Shown here in pieces: positions 1 to 9,849 of a stretch of 64,000 bases of DNA. Position 1 is the stretch's first letter; the number at the start of each line of letters is the position of its first letter. A model generated the notes under the pieces. The model did not search any database and was not told where the DNA came from. It saw only the letters and a program-made list of their open reading frames with translations. This DNA is from an uncultured Clostridia bacterium (GTDB taxonomy: Bacteria > Bacillota > Clostridia > TANB77 > CAG-508): NCBI GenBank assembly GCA_947590905.1, contig CANQCU010000005.1:1-64000 (forward strand). Reading direction: 5' to 3'. A program made the translations under genes and the position numbers.

Positions 1-1
1 A

Positions 2-697
2 AACGGATTAAGTAATTATACATATTATTATTGGAGAGTAGATGTATCAGATGGAACAGTAACAACAAAAGGAACCGAACAAGCACGAGTTAGAACATAT
101 TGCCCAGGTACAGGATCGACATGTCCAGGAGCAACAGTATGTACAGCTCAGAATATATACTGTCCTGGGGGATCACGTGGAACAACTTGTGGTACTTGTG
201 GAGGGGATGGTACTTACGTTACAGGGACGCCTTGCGGTGCTTGTAATGGTCAAGGAGGCTTAGTTGAGACTTGTGATAGTCAGTTTGAATTATTGGACAG
301 TCGCACGGATGACGTGTGGAAATGCAACACTTGCGGGTCGTATCCTTGTACCGTGAATTGGTGGCATTGCCCCAAATGTAATAAGCAGTATTCATTCGAA
401 AGATGCAATAACGGTCATTACCGTTTTTCTGGTACTACTGAACATAATAGGGTATACAAAGAATGCTACACCTGTGATGGTACAGGATTGGTTAGTAGGA
501 CAACCCATCAATGTGAAACATGTGGTGGTTCGGGATATGCTGGCAATAGTTATACTTGTACTCATAGTCTTTATGATGCTCACTACTACTGCTCACATGG
601 ATATGTGTCTAGCCATACTATTCCTTGTAAACATAACCTTACCTCAACATCGAGTCACACATGTTGTTCTCATGGCTATACGTCAAAACATGATTAA
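2..697 (+). CDS. C-terminal part of Cys-rich protein with DnaJ-like CxxCxGxG repeats (5' end outside window)
   Basis: The reading frame is open from base 2 to the TAA at 695-697, giving 231 residues of a longer protein; the TTG near 293 is internal. Four CxxCxGxG-type motifs (CGTCGGDG about residue 63, CGACNGQG about 78, CYTCDGTG about 155, CETCGGSG about 171) match the pattern of the DnaJ central zinc-binding domain. Between the pairs lies another Cys cluster (CNTC, CPKC). The tail is rich in His, Cys, Ser and Thr (CSHGY appears twice). No J-domain is visible in this part. Zinc binding is inferred from the motifs and the function is unknown. Codon use is less A-rich than in most neighbours (CGC, GTG, TGC, ACG), which suggests a different origin. 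It is followed by its own terminator. Confidence 0.8.
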   Translation, partial: NGLSNYTYYYWRVDVSDGTVTTKGTEQARVRTYCPGTGSTCPGATVCTAQNIYCPGGSRGTTCGTCGGDGTYVTGTPCGACNGQGGLVETCDSQFELLDSRTDDVWKCNTCGSYPCTVNWWHCPKCNKQYSFERCNNGHYRFSGTTEHNRVYKECYTCDGTGLVSRTTHQCETCGGSGYAGNSYTCTHSLYDAHYYCSHGYVSSHTIPCKHNLTSTSSHTCCSHGYTSKHD

Positions 698-719
698 TCT
701 AAAAGTAATATATTAAAAA

Positions 720-757
720 AGAATTCCTATGTAAACAACATAGGAATTCTTTTTCTT
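720..757 (+). terminator. Rho-independent terminator after the Cys-rich gene
   Basis: A perfect 12-bp stem (720-731 with 739-750) has a 7-base loop and is followed by a T-rich run. It isolates the Cys-rich gene from the WG-repeat gene. Confidence 0.9.
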
Positions 758-793
758 TTATGAAAAAAATAATATATTTTCACAAAAAAATCA

Positions 794-822
794 TTGAACA
801 CTTTTTAAAAATATGATATATT
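794..822 (+). promoter_or_regulatory. Candidate sigma-A promoter of the WG-repeat gene
   Basis: TTGAAC at 794-799 and TATATT at 817-822 are separated by 17 bases, about 40 bases before the start codon. The call is from consensus only. Confidence 0.5.
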
Positions 823-861
823 TAACCATGTAAAATATATACTTTTTAAAGGAGGTTTTTT

Positions 862-2397
862 ATGGCAAGACGTGCAAGAAGATACGAAGATACACCTAAA
901 CTAAACGTAAAAAAGATAATAGCAGTAATAGTACTAATATTAGTAATAATTATGTTTGTAGTAGGGATAAAATCATTATTAGAAAGTAATTCTAGGAGTA
1001 CATCAGGGAAGATAGAATCAATCAGCTATTATACAGCATATGATAATGGCAAATGGGGAGTAATAGACTCATACGGAGAATATGTTATTGATGCAACTTA
1101 TGATGATATGATAATTATACCTGATAGTACAAAAGCCGTATTTATTTGCACTTATGACGTAAATTATCAAGACGGAACCTATAAAACAAAAGTATTAAAC
1201 GAAAAAAATAAAGAAATAATCAAAGGATATGAAAAAGTAGAAGCAATATCAAACTATGATAAGTCAGAAAATCTTTGGTATGAGACAGGTGTTGTTAAAG
1301 TACAAAAGAATGGAAAATTTGGACTTGCAGATTTTGCAGGAAAAGAAATTTTAGCATGTGATTATGATAAAATAGAATCTATTCAAGGTTTACAAACAGC
1401 TTTACTTATAACAAAAGATGGAAAGTACGGAGTTTGTGATATATCAGGAAATGTCATAATTGAACCAAACTATAAAGAAATAAAGAAGATAGAAGATAAC
1501 TATAAAAATGGATTTATAGTTGTAAATGATGAGGGAAAATGTGGAATAATAGGTTTTGATAAACAAGAAGTTTTAGAGTGTAAATATGACGAAATAAAAC
1601 CAATAAATTCAACAGAAGTTTTTATTGTAAAACAAGATGGTAAATATATTGCAATAAACCAACAAGGCGAAACTATATTAGAGAATAAATTTGATGATGT
1701 AGAAGATATAGACGAAGAAAATATAATAGCAAAGAAAAATGGAAAATTTGGAATAATAGATAAAGAAGGAAAAACAAAAGTAGATTTCATATATGATGAA
1801 TTAAAATTTGCAAGTTCAGAATTGTGCATTGGATTAAAGAATGATAAATATGGAGTAATTACAACAAGTGGAGAAGAAAAACTTGCATTTAATAGTATAG
1901 ATATAAGTTATGTATCAGCAGGAAACTTCATAATAGCAGATTATTTAGTAGATAACAAGTTAACTTCAAAAGTTATAAATTCAGATTTTGAAGAAAAAAT
2001 TACAGGAATAGTTACAGAGGTAAATTCTTCAAAAGGTTATATAAGAGTACATACAGAAGATGATACATACAAATACTATAATTTCAAATTTGAAGAAATA
2101 TCTGCATCTAGTGTTTTAACATCAAATACATTGTTCCTAAGCAAAAAAGATGGTAAGTATGGATTTGTAGATAAAGACGGAAACGTTGTTGTAGATTACA
2201 TTTATGATGATGCAACAGAGCAAAATAGCAGTGGATATGCAGGAATCAAGAAAGATGAACTTTGGGGTTCAATAGATTCTAAAGGAAAAGTTGTAGTAGA
2301 ACCAGAATATAATCTAGATAACAATTTAAAAATAGACTTTATAGGAGCTTGGCATTTATGTGAGGACAGAAATGCTGGATATTATTTGGATGTATAA
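862..2397 (+). CDS. Membrane-anchored WG-repeat protein
   Basis: 511 residues. The ATG at 862 follows a strong AAAGGAGG. A basic N-terminus precedes one hydrophobic segment at about residues 18-39, so the protein is probably anchored with its bulk outside the cell. The rest is a tandem array of WG-type repeats of about 40-50 residues, seen as NGKWGVID, NGKFGLAD, DGKYGVCD, NGKFGIID, NDKYGVIT, DGKYGFVD and ELWGSIDS, each followed by a strand ending in YD or YK. WG (KWG) repeat proteins are common in Firmicutes, with no agreed biochemical role. A second member lies at 53874. There is no in-frame CGG and the gene is intact. Confidence 0.85.
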   Translation: MARRARRYEDTPKLNVKKIIAVIVLILVIIMFVVGIKSLLESNSRSTSGKIESISYYTAYDNGKWGVIDSYGEYVIDATYDDMIIIPDSTKAVFICTYDVNYQDGTYKTKVLNEKNKEIIKGYEKVEAISNYDKSENLWYETGVVKVQKNGKFGLADFAGKEILACDYDKIESIQGLQTALLITKDGKYGVCDISGNVIIEPNYKEIKKIEDNYKNGFIVVNDEGKCGIIGFDKQEVLECKYDEIKPINSTEVFIVKQDGKYIAINQQGETILENKFDDVEDIDEENIIAKKNGKFGIIDKEGKTKVDFIYDELKFASSELCIGLKNDKYGVITTSGEEKLAFNSIDISYVSAGNFIIADYLVDNKLTSKVINSDFEEKITGIVTEVNSSKGYIRVHTEDDTYKYYNFKFEEISASSVLTSNTLFLSKKDGKYGFVDKDGNVVVDYIYDDATEQNSSGYAGIKKDELWGSIDSKGKVVVEPEYNLDNNLKIDFIGAWHLCEDRNAGYYLDV

Positions 2398-2401
2398 ATG
2401 A

Positions 2402-2427
2402 TAGCTAGGGGGATATCTCCTAGCTAA
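2402..2427 (+). other. Hairpin between the WG-repeat gene and the next gene
   Basis: TAGCTAGG pairs with CCTAGCTA around a short GA-rich centre. There is no T run, so it may be a processing or attenuation hairpin rather than a full terminator. Confidence 0.5.
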
Positions 2428-2452
2428 AAACAAATGAAAGGATAAGAAGAAC

Positions 2453-3688
2453 ATGGAACTAAAGATGAAATATCATTATAGCTATTTTCTATACCCATAT
2501 GTTGTGAAGAAAGAAAGATATAACAAGTACATGCAAAAACTTTTAAAAAATAATAAATGTACTTTAAAAGTAGTTGAAAAAAGAAGAAACTTTACAATGT
2601 ATAATTATTTTCTTCCAACAGTAAGAGAATATATGTTTAAAAGCTTTGGATTTGCAAATGAAAATCTTAAGGCTTTCAATACTTTGGGAACAAAGATCCA
2701 GGCAAATATGCTAGAAAAAAATCCATGTACTACCTTTGAATATGATTTGGGACAAGATATACAAGCCAAAACAGACGAGGAAGATGGAATATTCTTCAAA
2801 ATACAAAAAATAGAATTAATTTGTTTTAATACAGGAATTTGTTTCCTAATACTAAAAACTAATATAGAAGATACAGAAAAATTTGCAGACCTTCTAAATT
2901 TTAACTATATGTTTAGGGATATCAATTCGGAAGTAAATGATAATCTAGGATACAACAAAATAAAATTGCAAACTGGAACTTTTAGTGATGTAAAAGAATT
3001 ATCTAATCTTATAGCTGAGCTTACAGAAAGCCCTGCTGATGCTAAAAAAATAGATATAGATGTAAATAGATTTTTAACATATTCTTATGTTTGCCTAGAC
3101 CAAGAATATTGGAATGAAAGTAAAGACTTTAAAGGAATAGAAAAAGAATTTTTCAAATATGCCAATGTTTTAAATAGCGAGTTCAATTCAACATTTAATA
3201 ATAGCAGATTAAAAACAGTAGAACTTGGAAATTATATAAAGGTAGGAGTAAGTAATGGAGGAGTGAATCTCCTTACATCAAGTATTAATACCGTAAATTA
3301 TACTGTACTCCCATTTGAATTTGAAAACGAATATTTTTATACATATATTTTTGCATTGTATGAAAAATTTTATTTAAAATTACTTCTAAGTGAATTTAAG
3401 TATAAGAAAAAGGCAATAGAAACAAAAGAAAAATTTATAAATTTTACAAATGATATTTGGATACACGAGATAACTAATAATGATAATGGAATATTAATAT
3501 ACAAAGAGATGAAAGAAGTATTAAATTTAGAGGACATTTACGAAAAGACGAAAAGGCAATATGATTTAGCTTATAAAGATTTTAGAGTAAGAGACAATGA
3601 AAAGTTAAATAAAATAATACTTGTTTTGTTATTAATTTCTCTATTAATAAACATTGTAAATTTTATTGCAATATTTAAGACAAAATAA
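2453..3688 (+). CDS. Conserved-looking protein of unknown function with C-terminal membrane anchor
   Basis: 411 residues; I do not recognise the family. The N-terminal 380 residues look soluble, with alternating charged and aromatic patches and no known motif. One hydrophobic helix (KIILVLLLISLLINIVNFI) sits about 10 residues from the C-terminus, as in a tail-anchored protein. The start is uncertain: ATG at 2453, or ATG at 2465, with a weak AGAAGAA upstream. A hairpin separates it from the WG-repeat gene, and acpS follows 25 bases after its stop, so it may share transcription with acpS-tatD. Confidence 0.7.
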   Translation: MELKMKYHYSYFLYPYVVKKERYNKYMQKLLKNNKCTLKVVEKRRNFTMYNYFLPTVREYMFKSFGFANENLKAFNTLGTKIQANMLEKNPCTTFEYDLGQDIQAKTDEEDGIFFKIQKIELICFNTGICFLILKTNIEDTEKFADLLNFNYMFRDINSEVNDNLGYNKIKLQTGTFSDVKELSNLIAELTESPADAKKIDIDVNRFLTYSYVCLDQEYWNESKDFKGIEKEFFKYANVLNSEFNSTFNNSRLKTVELGNYIKVGVSNGGVNLLTSSINTVNYTVLPFEFENEYFYTYIFALYEKFYLKLLLSEFKYKKKAIETKEKFINFTNDIWIHEITNNDNGILIYKEMKEVLNLEDIYEKTKRQYDLAYKDFRVRDNEKLNKIILVLLLISLLINIVNFIAIFKTK

Positions 3689-3713
3689 AGAAAGGGTTCT
3701 AATTAATATAAAA

Positions 3714-4091
3714 ATGAAAATAACATGTGGCACAGATATCATAGAAATAAGTAGAATAAAGAAAATAATAGATGATGATGATAAAGATTTCTTAAATAGA
3801 ATTTTTACTGAGGAAGAAATAAAATATTGTGAAAGTAAAAAACAAGCAAAATACCAACACTATGCAGTAAGATTTTCTGCAAAAGAAGCAATATTTAAAG
3901 CAATATCGAATAATTTAGAAAACAAATTTGATATTTCTTGGAAAGATGCTGAGATTTTAAATGATAAAAATGGAAGACCAAGTATCAACTTTATTGATAC
4001 AAAAATTGATAAATTAGAAAACATAGAAATTAGTATGTCACATTGCAAGGAATATGCTGTGGCAAATGTAGTTGCGGTATGGAAAGATTAG
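3714..4091 (+). CDS. acpS: Holo-[acyl-carrier-protein] synthase
   Basis: 125 residues, the usual AcpS length. AcpS moves 4'-phosphopantetheine from CoA to a serine of apo-ACP in the cytoplasm. The N-terminal GTDIIEISRI holds the metal-binding Asp, and FSAKEAIFKA holds the second conserved acidic motif (family KEA). SMSHCKEYA near the end matches the family SISHxxxYA strand. I chose the ATG at 3714, which begins the conserved MKITCGTDI; the longer frame runs back into the previous gene. The Shine-Dalgarno sequence is poor. Confidence 0.93.
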   Translation: MKITCGTDIIEISRIKKIIDDDDKDFLNRIFTEEEIKYCESKKQAKYQHYAVRFSAKEAIFKAISNNLENKFDISWKDAEILNDKNGRPSINFIDTKIDKLENIEISMSHCKEYAVANVVAVWKD

Positions 4092-4141
4092 AAAAGCAAA
4101 ATTAATATATAAAAATTTTAAACTTTTAGGAAGGAAGAAAG

Positions 4142-4923
4142 ATGAGACTATTTGATACACATTCACATTACAATGATAAACAATTTGAATTAGATAAAGA
4201 CGAAATAATAAAAAGCATATACGAAGCAGGAGTAAAAAATACAGTTGTTGTAGGGGACAATATAGAAAGCTCAAAAGAAGCTGTAAGAATAGCAGAAAAG
4301 TATGACTTTATTTATTCAGCCGTTCGGAATACATCCAAGCGAAATAGCAAAAGAAGAAAAGCAAATAGATGAGCAAGTATTAGAAATTGAAAAAATTGCA
4401 AAATCAAATAAGGTTGTTGCAATAGGAGAGATAGGGCTTGACTATCATTGGGATAAAGATACAAAAGATATTCAAAAGTATGCTTTTTTGGAGCAAATGA
4501 AACTTGCAAATAAGCTAAATTTGCCAATAGTGATACATTCAAGAGATGCAATAATGGATACGATAGAAATATTAAAAGAGGAAGTTCTTCCTAGTCGAAA
4601 GGGAATTTTACATTGTTGTCAGTTAAATAAAGACTTAGTAAAGGCAGGACTAGATGCAGGATTCTATATTTCTTTTGCAGGTCCTGTAACTTATAAAAGT
4701 TCAAAAAATGCTCCAGAAATTGTACGGAATGGTACCAGATGATAGAATACTTATAGAAACGGACTGCCCTTATCTTAGCCCAGAGCCAAACAGAGGAAAG
4801 AGGAATGATTCTAGAAACATCAAATATACAGCTGAGAAGATTGCAGAAATAAGAGGAAAGACACTAGAAGAAATTGCAGAAATAACATATAAAAATGCAA
4901 AAGAGATTTTTGGAATAGAATAG
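4142..4923 (+). CDS. tatD: TatD-family metal-dependent DNase, two +1 CGG shifts
   Basis: Read with two skipped bases this gives 259 residues, the family length. Zero frame gives FDTHSHY (metal-binding His pair) and then meets CGG at 4325-4327. Skipping C4325 restores AVGIHPSE, the conserved TatD strand. The frame then runs through GEIGLDYHW and VIHSRDA to a second in-frame CGG at 4725-4727. Skipping C4725 gives GMVPDDRILIETDCPYLSPEP, cut here as the family ETD-PYL motif with the catalytic Asp, and ends at TAG 4921-4923. TatD enzymes are 3'-5' exonucleases/DNases. Without the shifts the protein would stop at 76 residues and lack the active site. A terminator follows. Confidence 0.92.
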
Positions 4924-4940
4924 AGTTAGAGTAACATAGA

Positions 4941-4990
4941 AAACCTCAAAATACTAGAAAAACAATTTAGTATTTTGAGGTTTGATTTTG
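4941..4990 (+). terminator. Terminator after tatD
   Basis: A 15-bp perfect stem (4941-4955 with 4969-4983) is followed by a T-rich stretch. On the minus strand it would also serve the convergent lemA-htpX unit. Confidence 0.85.
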
Positions 4991-5053
4991 CATATATGAT
5001 AAAATTTTAAACTATATTTTATAAAGATTTTAAATTATATTATCTTATATAAT

Positions 5054-5944
5054 TTATTTCAAATTTCTTAATGCATTAACTCTTTCATCTAAGCTTGGGT
5101 GTGTTGACCAAATGCTAGATTTTGTTACTTTTTCATCTCTGAAAGGACTTGAAATATACATATGAGCAGTAGCTCTATTTGCCGTACTTAACTCATTAGG
5201 ATCTCCAGAAATTTTTTGAAGTGCTGAGATTAGTCCATCAGGGTTTCTTGTATATTTTACGGAAGTTGCATCTGCTAAGAATTCTCTACGTCTTGAAATA
5301 GCAAGTTGAGCAAGCTTTCCAAAAATAGGTGCTAGGATTAAAAATATCAATCCTATTAGCATAAGTATGGCATTTCCGTTATTATCATTGTTTTTAGAAC
5401 GTCTACCACCATAGAAGAAAGTTCTTGTAAAGAAATCAGAAAGCATTACGACAAAACTTACCATTACAGTTACAACAGCTGAAAGTCTAATGTCATAATT
5501 TGCAATGTGTGCAAGCTCATGTCCGATAACTCCCTCTAGCTCATAATAATCTAGCTTTTCTAAAAGTGCAGTTGTAACACAAATTACAGAATGTTCAGGA
5601 TCACGTCCAGTTGCAAAAGCATTAGGCTGTGAATCTTCAACAACATAAAGTCTTGGCGTTACATTAAGTCCAGCACTAATAACAAGAGCATCTAAAATAT
5701 TAACTAATTTTTGATTTTCTTCTTTAGTCGCAGGTCTTGCATTTGACATGGACAAAATAATTTTATCACTATTATAATATGATGCCCAAGCAGCAATAAT
5801 AGAAAAGACAAGGGCAATTATAATAGAGATAGGTCCCATATCAAAAGCCATACAAATGTAATAAAGAATTAGTGTTATGGCTATAATAAAAATTGAAATT
5901 ATAATACCTGTTTTTATTTTATTAGAACGTATATCTTCGTACAT
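5054..5944 (-). CDS. htpX: HtpX-type membrane zinc metalloprotease
   Basis: 296 residues. HtpX proteases degrade misfolded membrane proteins. Two hydrophobic segments (about residues 13-30 and 37-55) are followed by the peptidase domain with zinc motif HELAH around residue 140 and a downstream SRRREFLADA helix that supplies the third zinc ligand (Glu). Two further hydrophobic helices lie between them. I chose the ATG at 5944 because GAGG lies 6 bases upstream; a longer frame starting at GTG overlaps the lemA stop. The gene is 11 bases downstream of lemA, a pairing seen in many Firmicutes. All GGN-preceding CGG triplets here are out of frame. Confidence 0.93.
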   Translation of the reverse strand: MYEDIRSNKIKTGIIISIFIIAITLILYYICMAFDMGPISIIIALVFSIIAAWASYYNSDKIILSMSNARPATKEENQKLVNILDALVISAGLNVTPRLYVVEDSQPNAFATGRDPEHSVICVTTALLEKLDYYELEGVIGHELAHIANYDIRLSAVVTVMVSFVVMLSDFFTRTFFYGGRRSKNNDNNGNAILMLIGLIFLILAPIFGKLAQLAISRRREFLADATSVKYTRNPDGLISALQKISGDPNELSTANRATAHMYISSPFRDEKVTKSSIWSTHPSLDERVNALRNLK

Positions 5945-5955
5945 AATAAACCTCA

Positions 5956-6513
5956 CTAATTATTTCCAAAATCTACTTTTACGTTAGCTCTTGTTTGTTC
6001 ATCAGTTACAACAAACATCTTCTCCTCAGTAAAGTGGAAAAGAGAAGCTATAATGCTAGTAGGGAATACCATTAATGCAGTATTGTATATTGTAACGCTA
6101 TCATTGTAAAATTGTCTTGAATATGAAATCTTATTTTCAGTATTTCTAAGTTCTTCCTGTAATTCTGAAAAACTTTGATTAGCTTTTAAATCAGGGTAAT
6201 TTTCAGAAACAGCCATGATAGTTTTTAAAGCACCTGAAAGTTGATTATCAAGTTCAACTTTTTCACTAATACTACTTGCTTTAGCCCAAGAAGTTCTAAG
6301 CTCGGTAACTTTTTCTAATACATCCTTTTCATATTCCATGTAACCTTTAACGCAATTTACCAAATTTGGTATTAAATCAAATCTTCTTTGTAATTGTACA
6401 TCAATTTGACTCCAAGAATTTTTTACTTTCATTCTTTTTGTAACTAAACCGTTATATGCTAAAATTGCCCAAAGAACAATGAGTACAATTATAACTATAA
6501 GTGCTATCCACAT
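5956..6513 (-). CDS. lemA: LemA family protein
   Basis: 185 residues. LemA proteins have one N-terminal membrane helix and a four-helix bundle; their role is uncertain, though they often neighbour HtpX. Here the helix (about residues 2-20) is followed by YNGLV, WSQIDVQLQRRFDLIPNLV and EYEKDVLEKV, which are hallmark LemA segments, and by the conserved LQEELRNTENKI. A good AGGAGG precedes the ATG. It is the first gene of a two-gene minus-strand unit with htpX. Confidence 0.93.
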   Translation of the reverse strand: MWIALIVIIVLIVLWAILAYNGLVTKRMKVKNSWSQIDVQLQRRFDLIPNLVNCVKGYMEYEKDVLEKVTELRTSWAKASSISEKVELDNQLSGALKTIMAVSENYPDLKANQSFSELQEELRNTENKISYSRQFYNDSVTIYNTALMVFPTSIIASLFHFTEEKMFVVTDEQTRANVKVDFGNN

Positions 6514-6555
6514 AAAAATTCCTCCTTATAATTAGTATTTCTAATATATGAATAT

Positions 6556-6584
6556 ATGATACCATAAATAAAAAAAACTTACAA
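6556..6584 (-). promoter_or_regulatory. Candidate promoter of lemA-htpX
   Basis: On the minus strand TTGTAA (6584-6579) and TATCAT (6561-6556) are 17 bases apart, about 43 bases before the lemA start. Confidence 0.5.
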
Positions 6585-6735
6585 TAAAAAAAACAAAATT
6601 CTACATTAATTTCACATAGTATTCAAAAAACAATAGCAATTTTACACAGCATTTATTAAAGAATATGTTACATTTATTTAAAAGAAAATTAATTTAACAA
6701 ATTTTGAAAATAATTTTATAAATTGAATCAAAACC

Positions 6736-6797
6736 TTTTCATCTAAATAAACATATGATATAATACTCATTGGAAAAATATAACTATATTTTCCAAA
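6736..6797 (+). promoter_or_regulatory. Candidate dapF promoter plus 5'-UTR hairpin
   Basis: The extended -10 TGATATAAT has its hexamer at 6759-6764, with a weak TTTTCA 17 bases upstream. Just downstream, 6770-6797 folds into a long AT-rich hairpin (TTGGAAAAATATA with its complement) in the leader. The rest of the 315-base lemA-dapF gap holds only the divergent lemA promoter and AT-rich sequence. Confidence 0.5.
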
Positions 6798-6828
6798 ATG
6801 ATTAATACCTAATGTAGAGGTGAAAATT

Positions 6829-7683
6829 ATGATAAAATTTACAAAAATGCAAGGGCTAGGCAATGACTATGTCTATATTGATTGTACGAAAAATTTTGAA
6901 GATAGGAAAATCAATGGATATGACATATCATACCTAGCTAAAATTATGAGTGACAGACACTTTGGAATTGGTTCAGATGGGCTTATATTAATATGCAAAA
7001 GCCAAATAGCAGATTTTAAAATGGTAATGTTAAACCAAGATGGAACAGAAGCAGAAATGTGTGGAAATGGAATAAGATGTGTTGGAAAATTTGTTTATGA
7101 TAAAGGTTTAACAGACAAAAAAGAAATTTCAGTAGAAACACTTGCTGGAATAAAAAAATTAATACTTTATACAGAAAATGGGAAAGTTAAGAAAGTAGCA
7201 GTAGATATGGGAAAACCAATTTTAAAGCCCACAGAAATACCTGTAATATCAAAAGAGTACCCAGTTAAAAATTTAAAACTTCATGCACTAGATAAGGACT
7301 TCGTATTTACATGTGTATCAATGGGAAATCCACATGCTATAACTATTGTAGATAATGTAGAAAATTTTGATGTGGAAAAATATGGAAAAATACTTGAAGT
7401 TGATGAACATTTCCCAAAGAAAGCTAACATAGAATTTATAGAAGTAGTAAATAGAAATGAAGTAAAAATGAGAGTATGGGAAAGAGGAACGGGAGAGACT
7501 CTTGCATGTGGAACAGGTGCATCAGCAGTATGTGTTGCCTGCACTTTAAATCGTTTGGTAAATGAAAAAGAAAATATAAAAATCAAGTTACTTGGAGGAG
7601 AGCTTGAAATAAAATGGGATGATACAGTATATATGACAGGAAATGCGGAAACTGTATTTGAAGGAGAATATTTAATATGGTAA
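6829..7683 (+). CDS. dapF: Diaminopimelate epimerase
   Basis: 284 residues. DapF interconverts LL- and meso-diaminopimelate for lysine and peptidoglycan synthesis. The two catalytic cysteines sit in MCGNGIRC (about residue 70) and ACGTGASA (about residue 220). [12 protein letters not shown] at the N-terminus and GNPHA in the middle are family signatures. I chose the ATG at 6829, with GAGGTG 7 bases upstream; the GTG at 6820 is part of that ribosome-binding site. Its stop overlaps the dapL start (ATG at 7677), implying translational coupling. Confidence 0.96.
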   Translation: MIKFTKMQGLGNDYVYIDCTKNFEDRKINGYDISYLAKIMSDRHFGIGSDGLILICKSQIADFKMVMLNQDGTEAEMCGNGIRCVGKFVYDKGLTDKKEISVETLAGIKKLILYTENGKVKKVAVDMGKPILKPTEIPVISKEYPVKNLKLHALDKDFVFTCVSMGNPHAITIVDNVENFDVEKYGKILEVDEHFPKKANIEFIEVVNRNEVKMRVWERGTGETLACGTGASAVCVACTLNRLVNEKENIKIKLLGGELEIKWDDTVYMTGNAETVFEGEYLIW

Positions 7684-8879
7684 AAGTAAATGAAAATTTT
7701 TTAGAAGTTAAACAAAGCTATCTATTTTCAGAGATAGCAAAGAGAATAGATGAATATAAAAAGAAAAATCCAGATGCGGATATAATAAAACTAGGCATTG
7801 GAGATGTTACACTTCCAATAGTTCCAAAAGTAATTGAAGCTATGCATAAAGCATTAGATGAAATGGGTAAAAAAGAAACATTTAGAGGATATGGACCAGA
7901 GCAAGGATATGATTTTTTAAGAGAAAAAATAGCAGAATTTGATTATAAAAGAAAAGGCATAGATATTGACATTAGCGAAATATTTGTATCAGATGGAGCA
8001 AAATGTGATACAGGAAATATTGTAGATATTCTAGGAACAGATAATGTTGTCGCAATAACAGATCCAGTATATCCAGTATATTTAGACACAAATATTATGG
8101 CTGGCAGAAAAAAGATTGTGTATATGAAATCTACAAAAGAAAATAATTTTGTACCTGAGATACCAAAAGAAAGAGTAGACATTATATACATATGTATGCC
8201 AAATAATCCAACAGGAACAACATTAAAAAAAGATGAGTTAAAAAAATTTGTTGACTATGCAATAGAAAACAAATCACTAATATTATTTGATTCAGCATAT
8301 GAGGCATTTATAGTAGATGAGGATGTACCTCATAGTATATATGAGATAGAAGGAGCTAAAAAAGTTGCAATAGAATTTAGAAGCTTTTCAAAAACAGCTG
8401 GATTTACAGGAGTTAGATGTGCGTATGCAGTAGTTCCAAAAGAATTATGTGCATACACAAAGGAAGGAAAAGAAGTAGCATTAAATCCATTATGGAATAG
8501 AAGACAATGTACAAAGTTTAATGGAGTACCCTATGTTACACAAAGAGGAGCAGAAGCAGTATATACAGAAGAAGGTCAAAAACAAATTAAAGAAAATATA
8601 AAGTATTATCAAAGAAATGCAAGAATTATAAAAGAAGGATTAAAAAAAGCCGGTTATGAAGTATATGGAGGAGATAATGCACCATATGTATGGCTAAAAG
8701 TTCCAGATGGATTAACTTCATGGGAATTCTTTGATAAACTTTTAGAGGAGAAAAAAGTAGTAGGAACACCTGGCGTTGGATTTGGAGATGCAGGAGAGGG
8801 ATATTTTAGATTAACCGCATTTGGAAGTTATGAAAATACAGTAAAAGCAATAGAAAGAATATGTGGAACAAGTCTTTAA
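7677..8879 (+). CDS. dapL: LL-diaminopimelate aminotransferase
   Basis: 400 residues. DapL makes LL-diaminopimelate directly from tetrahydrodipicolinate, bypassing the acylated intermediates. It is a class I PLP aminotransferase: [28 protein letters not shown] and the PLP lysine in [10 protein letters not shown] are all present, as is the N-terminal [10 protein letters not shown]. It overlaps dapF by 7 bases, so the two steps of the pathway form one translational unit. It is intact and contains no in-frame CGG. Confidence 0.96.
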   Translation: MVKVNENFLEVKQSYLFSEIAKRIDEYKKKNPDADIIKLGIGDVTLPIVPKVIEAMHKALDEMGKKETFRGYGPEQGYDFLREKIAEFDYKRKGIDIDISEIFVSDGAKCDTGNIVDILGTDNVVAITDPVYPVYLDTNIMAGRKKIVYMKSTKENNFVPEIPKERVDIIYICMPNNPTGTTLKKDELKKFVDYAIENKSLILFDSAYEAFIVDEDVPHSIYEIEGAKKVAIEFRSFSKTAGFTGVRCAYAVVPKELCAYTKEGKEVALNPLWNRRQCTKFNGVPYVTQRGAEAVYTEEGQKQIKENIKYYQRNARIIKEGLKKAGYEVYGGDNAPYVWLKVPDGLTSWEFFDKLLEEKKVVGTPGVGFGDAGEGYFRLTAFGSYENTVKAIERICGTSL

Positions 8880-8975
8880 AAATGTCTATTTGAAATTTGA
8901 AACTAAATAGCAGAAATTACAAAAGCTAGTAAATATAGCATTGCTGTTGAAAAAAATTGAAAGGAAGATAAAAAT

Positions 8976-9723
8976 ATGAAAGCATTAGTTACTGGAGCAT
9001 CTTCTGGAATAGGAAGAGATATTGCAAGAGAATTAGATAAAAGAGGTTATGATTTAGTACTCGTTTCAAGAGACAGGGAAAAGTTAGAAGAAGTAAAGAA
9101 AACTTTAAAAGGTAAAAACATAGAGGTAATACCAATGGATTTAAGCGTAGAGGAAAACTGTAAAAGATTACATTCTATGGCAAGTGATATTGATGTACTA
9201 ATAAACAATGCAGGATTTGGAGTATTTGGAAACTTTACAGAAACAGACTTAGATAAAGAAATAAGTTTAATTAATACAAACATAGTAGCAGTTCATATCC
9301 TAACTAAATTGTATCTAAAAGACATGATGCAGAAAAATAGACGGACATATTTTAAATGTAGCATCTATTGCAGGATTTATGCCAGGACCATTAATGGAAA
9401 GCTATTATGCATCAAAATCATATGTAGTAAGACTTACCCAAGGAATAAAAGAAGAAATAAAAAAAGCAAAATCAAAAGTCAAAATAAGTCTTCTTTGCCC
9501 AGGACCAGTAAGAACAAACTTTAATAAAGTTGCAGGAGTAAACTTTAATTTGTATTCTTTAAGTTCAGAAAAAGTTGCAAAATATGCAGTAGAAAAAATG
9601 TTTAAAGGTAAGTTTATAATAGTTCCAGGAATAGGAATAAAGATTTTACGAGTGCTTTCAAAAATATCTCCAGATTGTATAACAGGGAAAGTAGTATTTC
9701 TAATGCAAGAGAGAAGAAGATAA
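8976..9723 (+). CDS. Short-chain dehydrogenase/reductase, one +1 CGG shift
   Basis: 248 residues when C9342 of the in-frame CGG at 9342-9344 is skipped. Zero frame carries TGASSGIG (NAD(P) loop) and NNAGFG. After the skip come GHILNVASIAG (catalytic Ser), then YYASKS (catalytic Tyr and Lys) and CPGPV, ending at TAA 9721-9723. Without the shift the frame continues as unrelated residues and loses the catalytic triad. It belongs to the classical SDR family close to YqjQ/DltE-like proteins; the substrate is unknown. A strong GAAAGGAAG precedes the start. Confidence 0.9.
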
Positions 9724-9849
9724 TATATTATATCTATTTCTTTACCAAGTTTAAATTTTTTTACAAAAAAGTTGCATTTTAAAACTCACAATGATAAAAT
9801 GTAGATTGTAAAAATATGATTAAAGGATAAAGCAAAATAGGAGAATAAC

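Noticed and set aside
4302-4742. Separate genes for the downstream fragments (e.g. 4302, 9379, 14621, 46420, 50569, 51968)
   Set aside because: These fragments have no ribosome-binding sites of their own and start inside conserved domains; they are the shifted continuations of the upstream frames.
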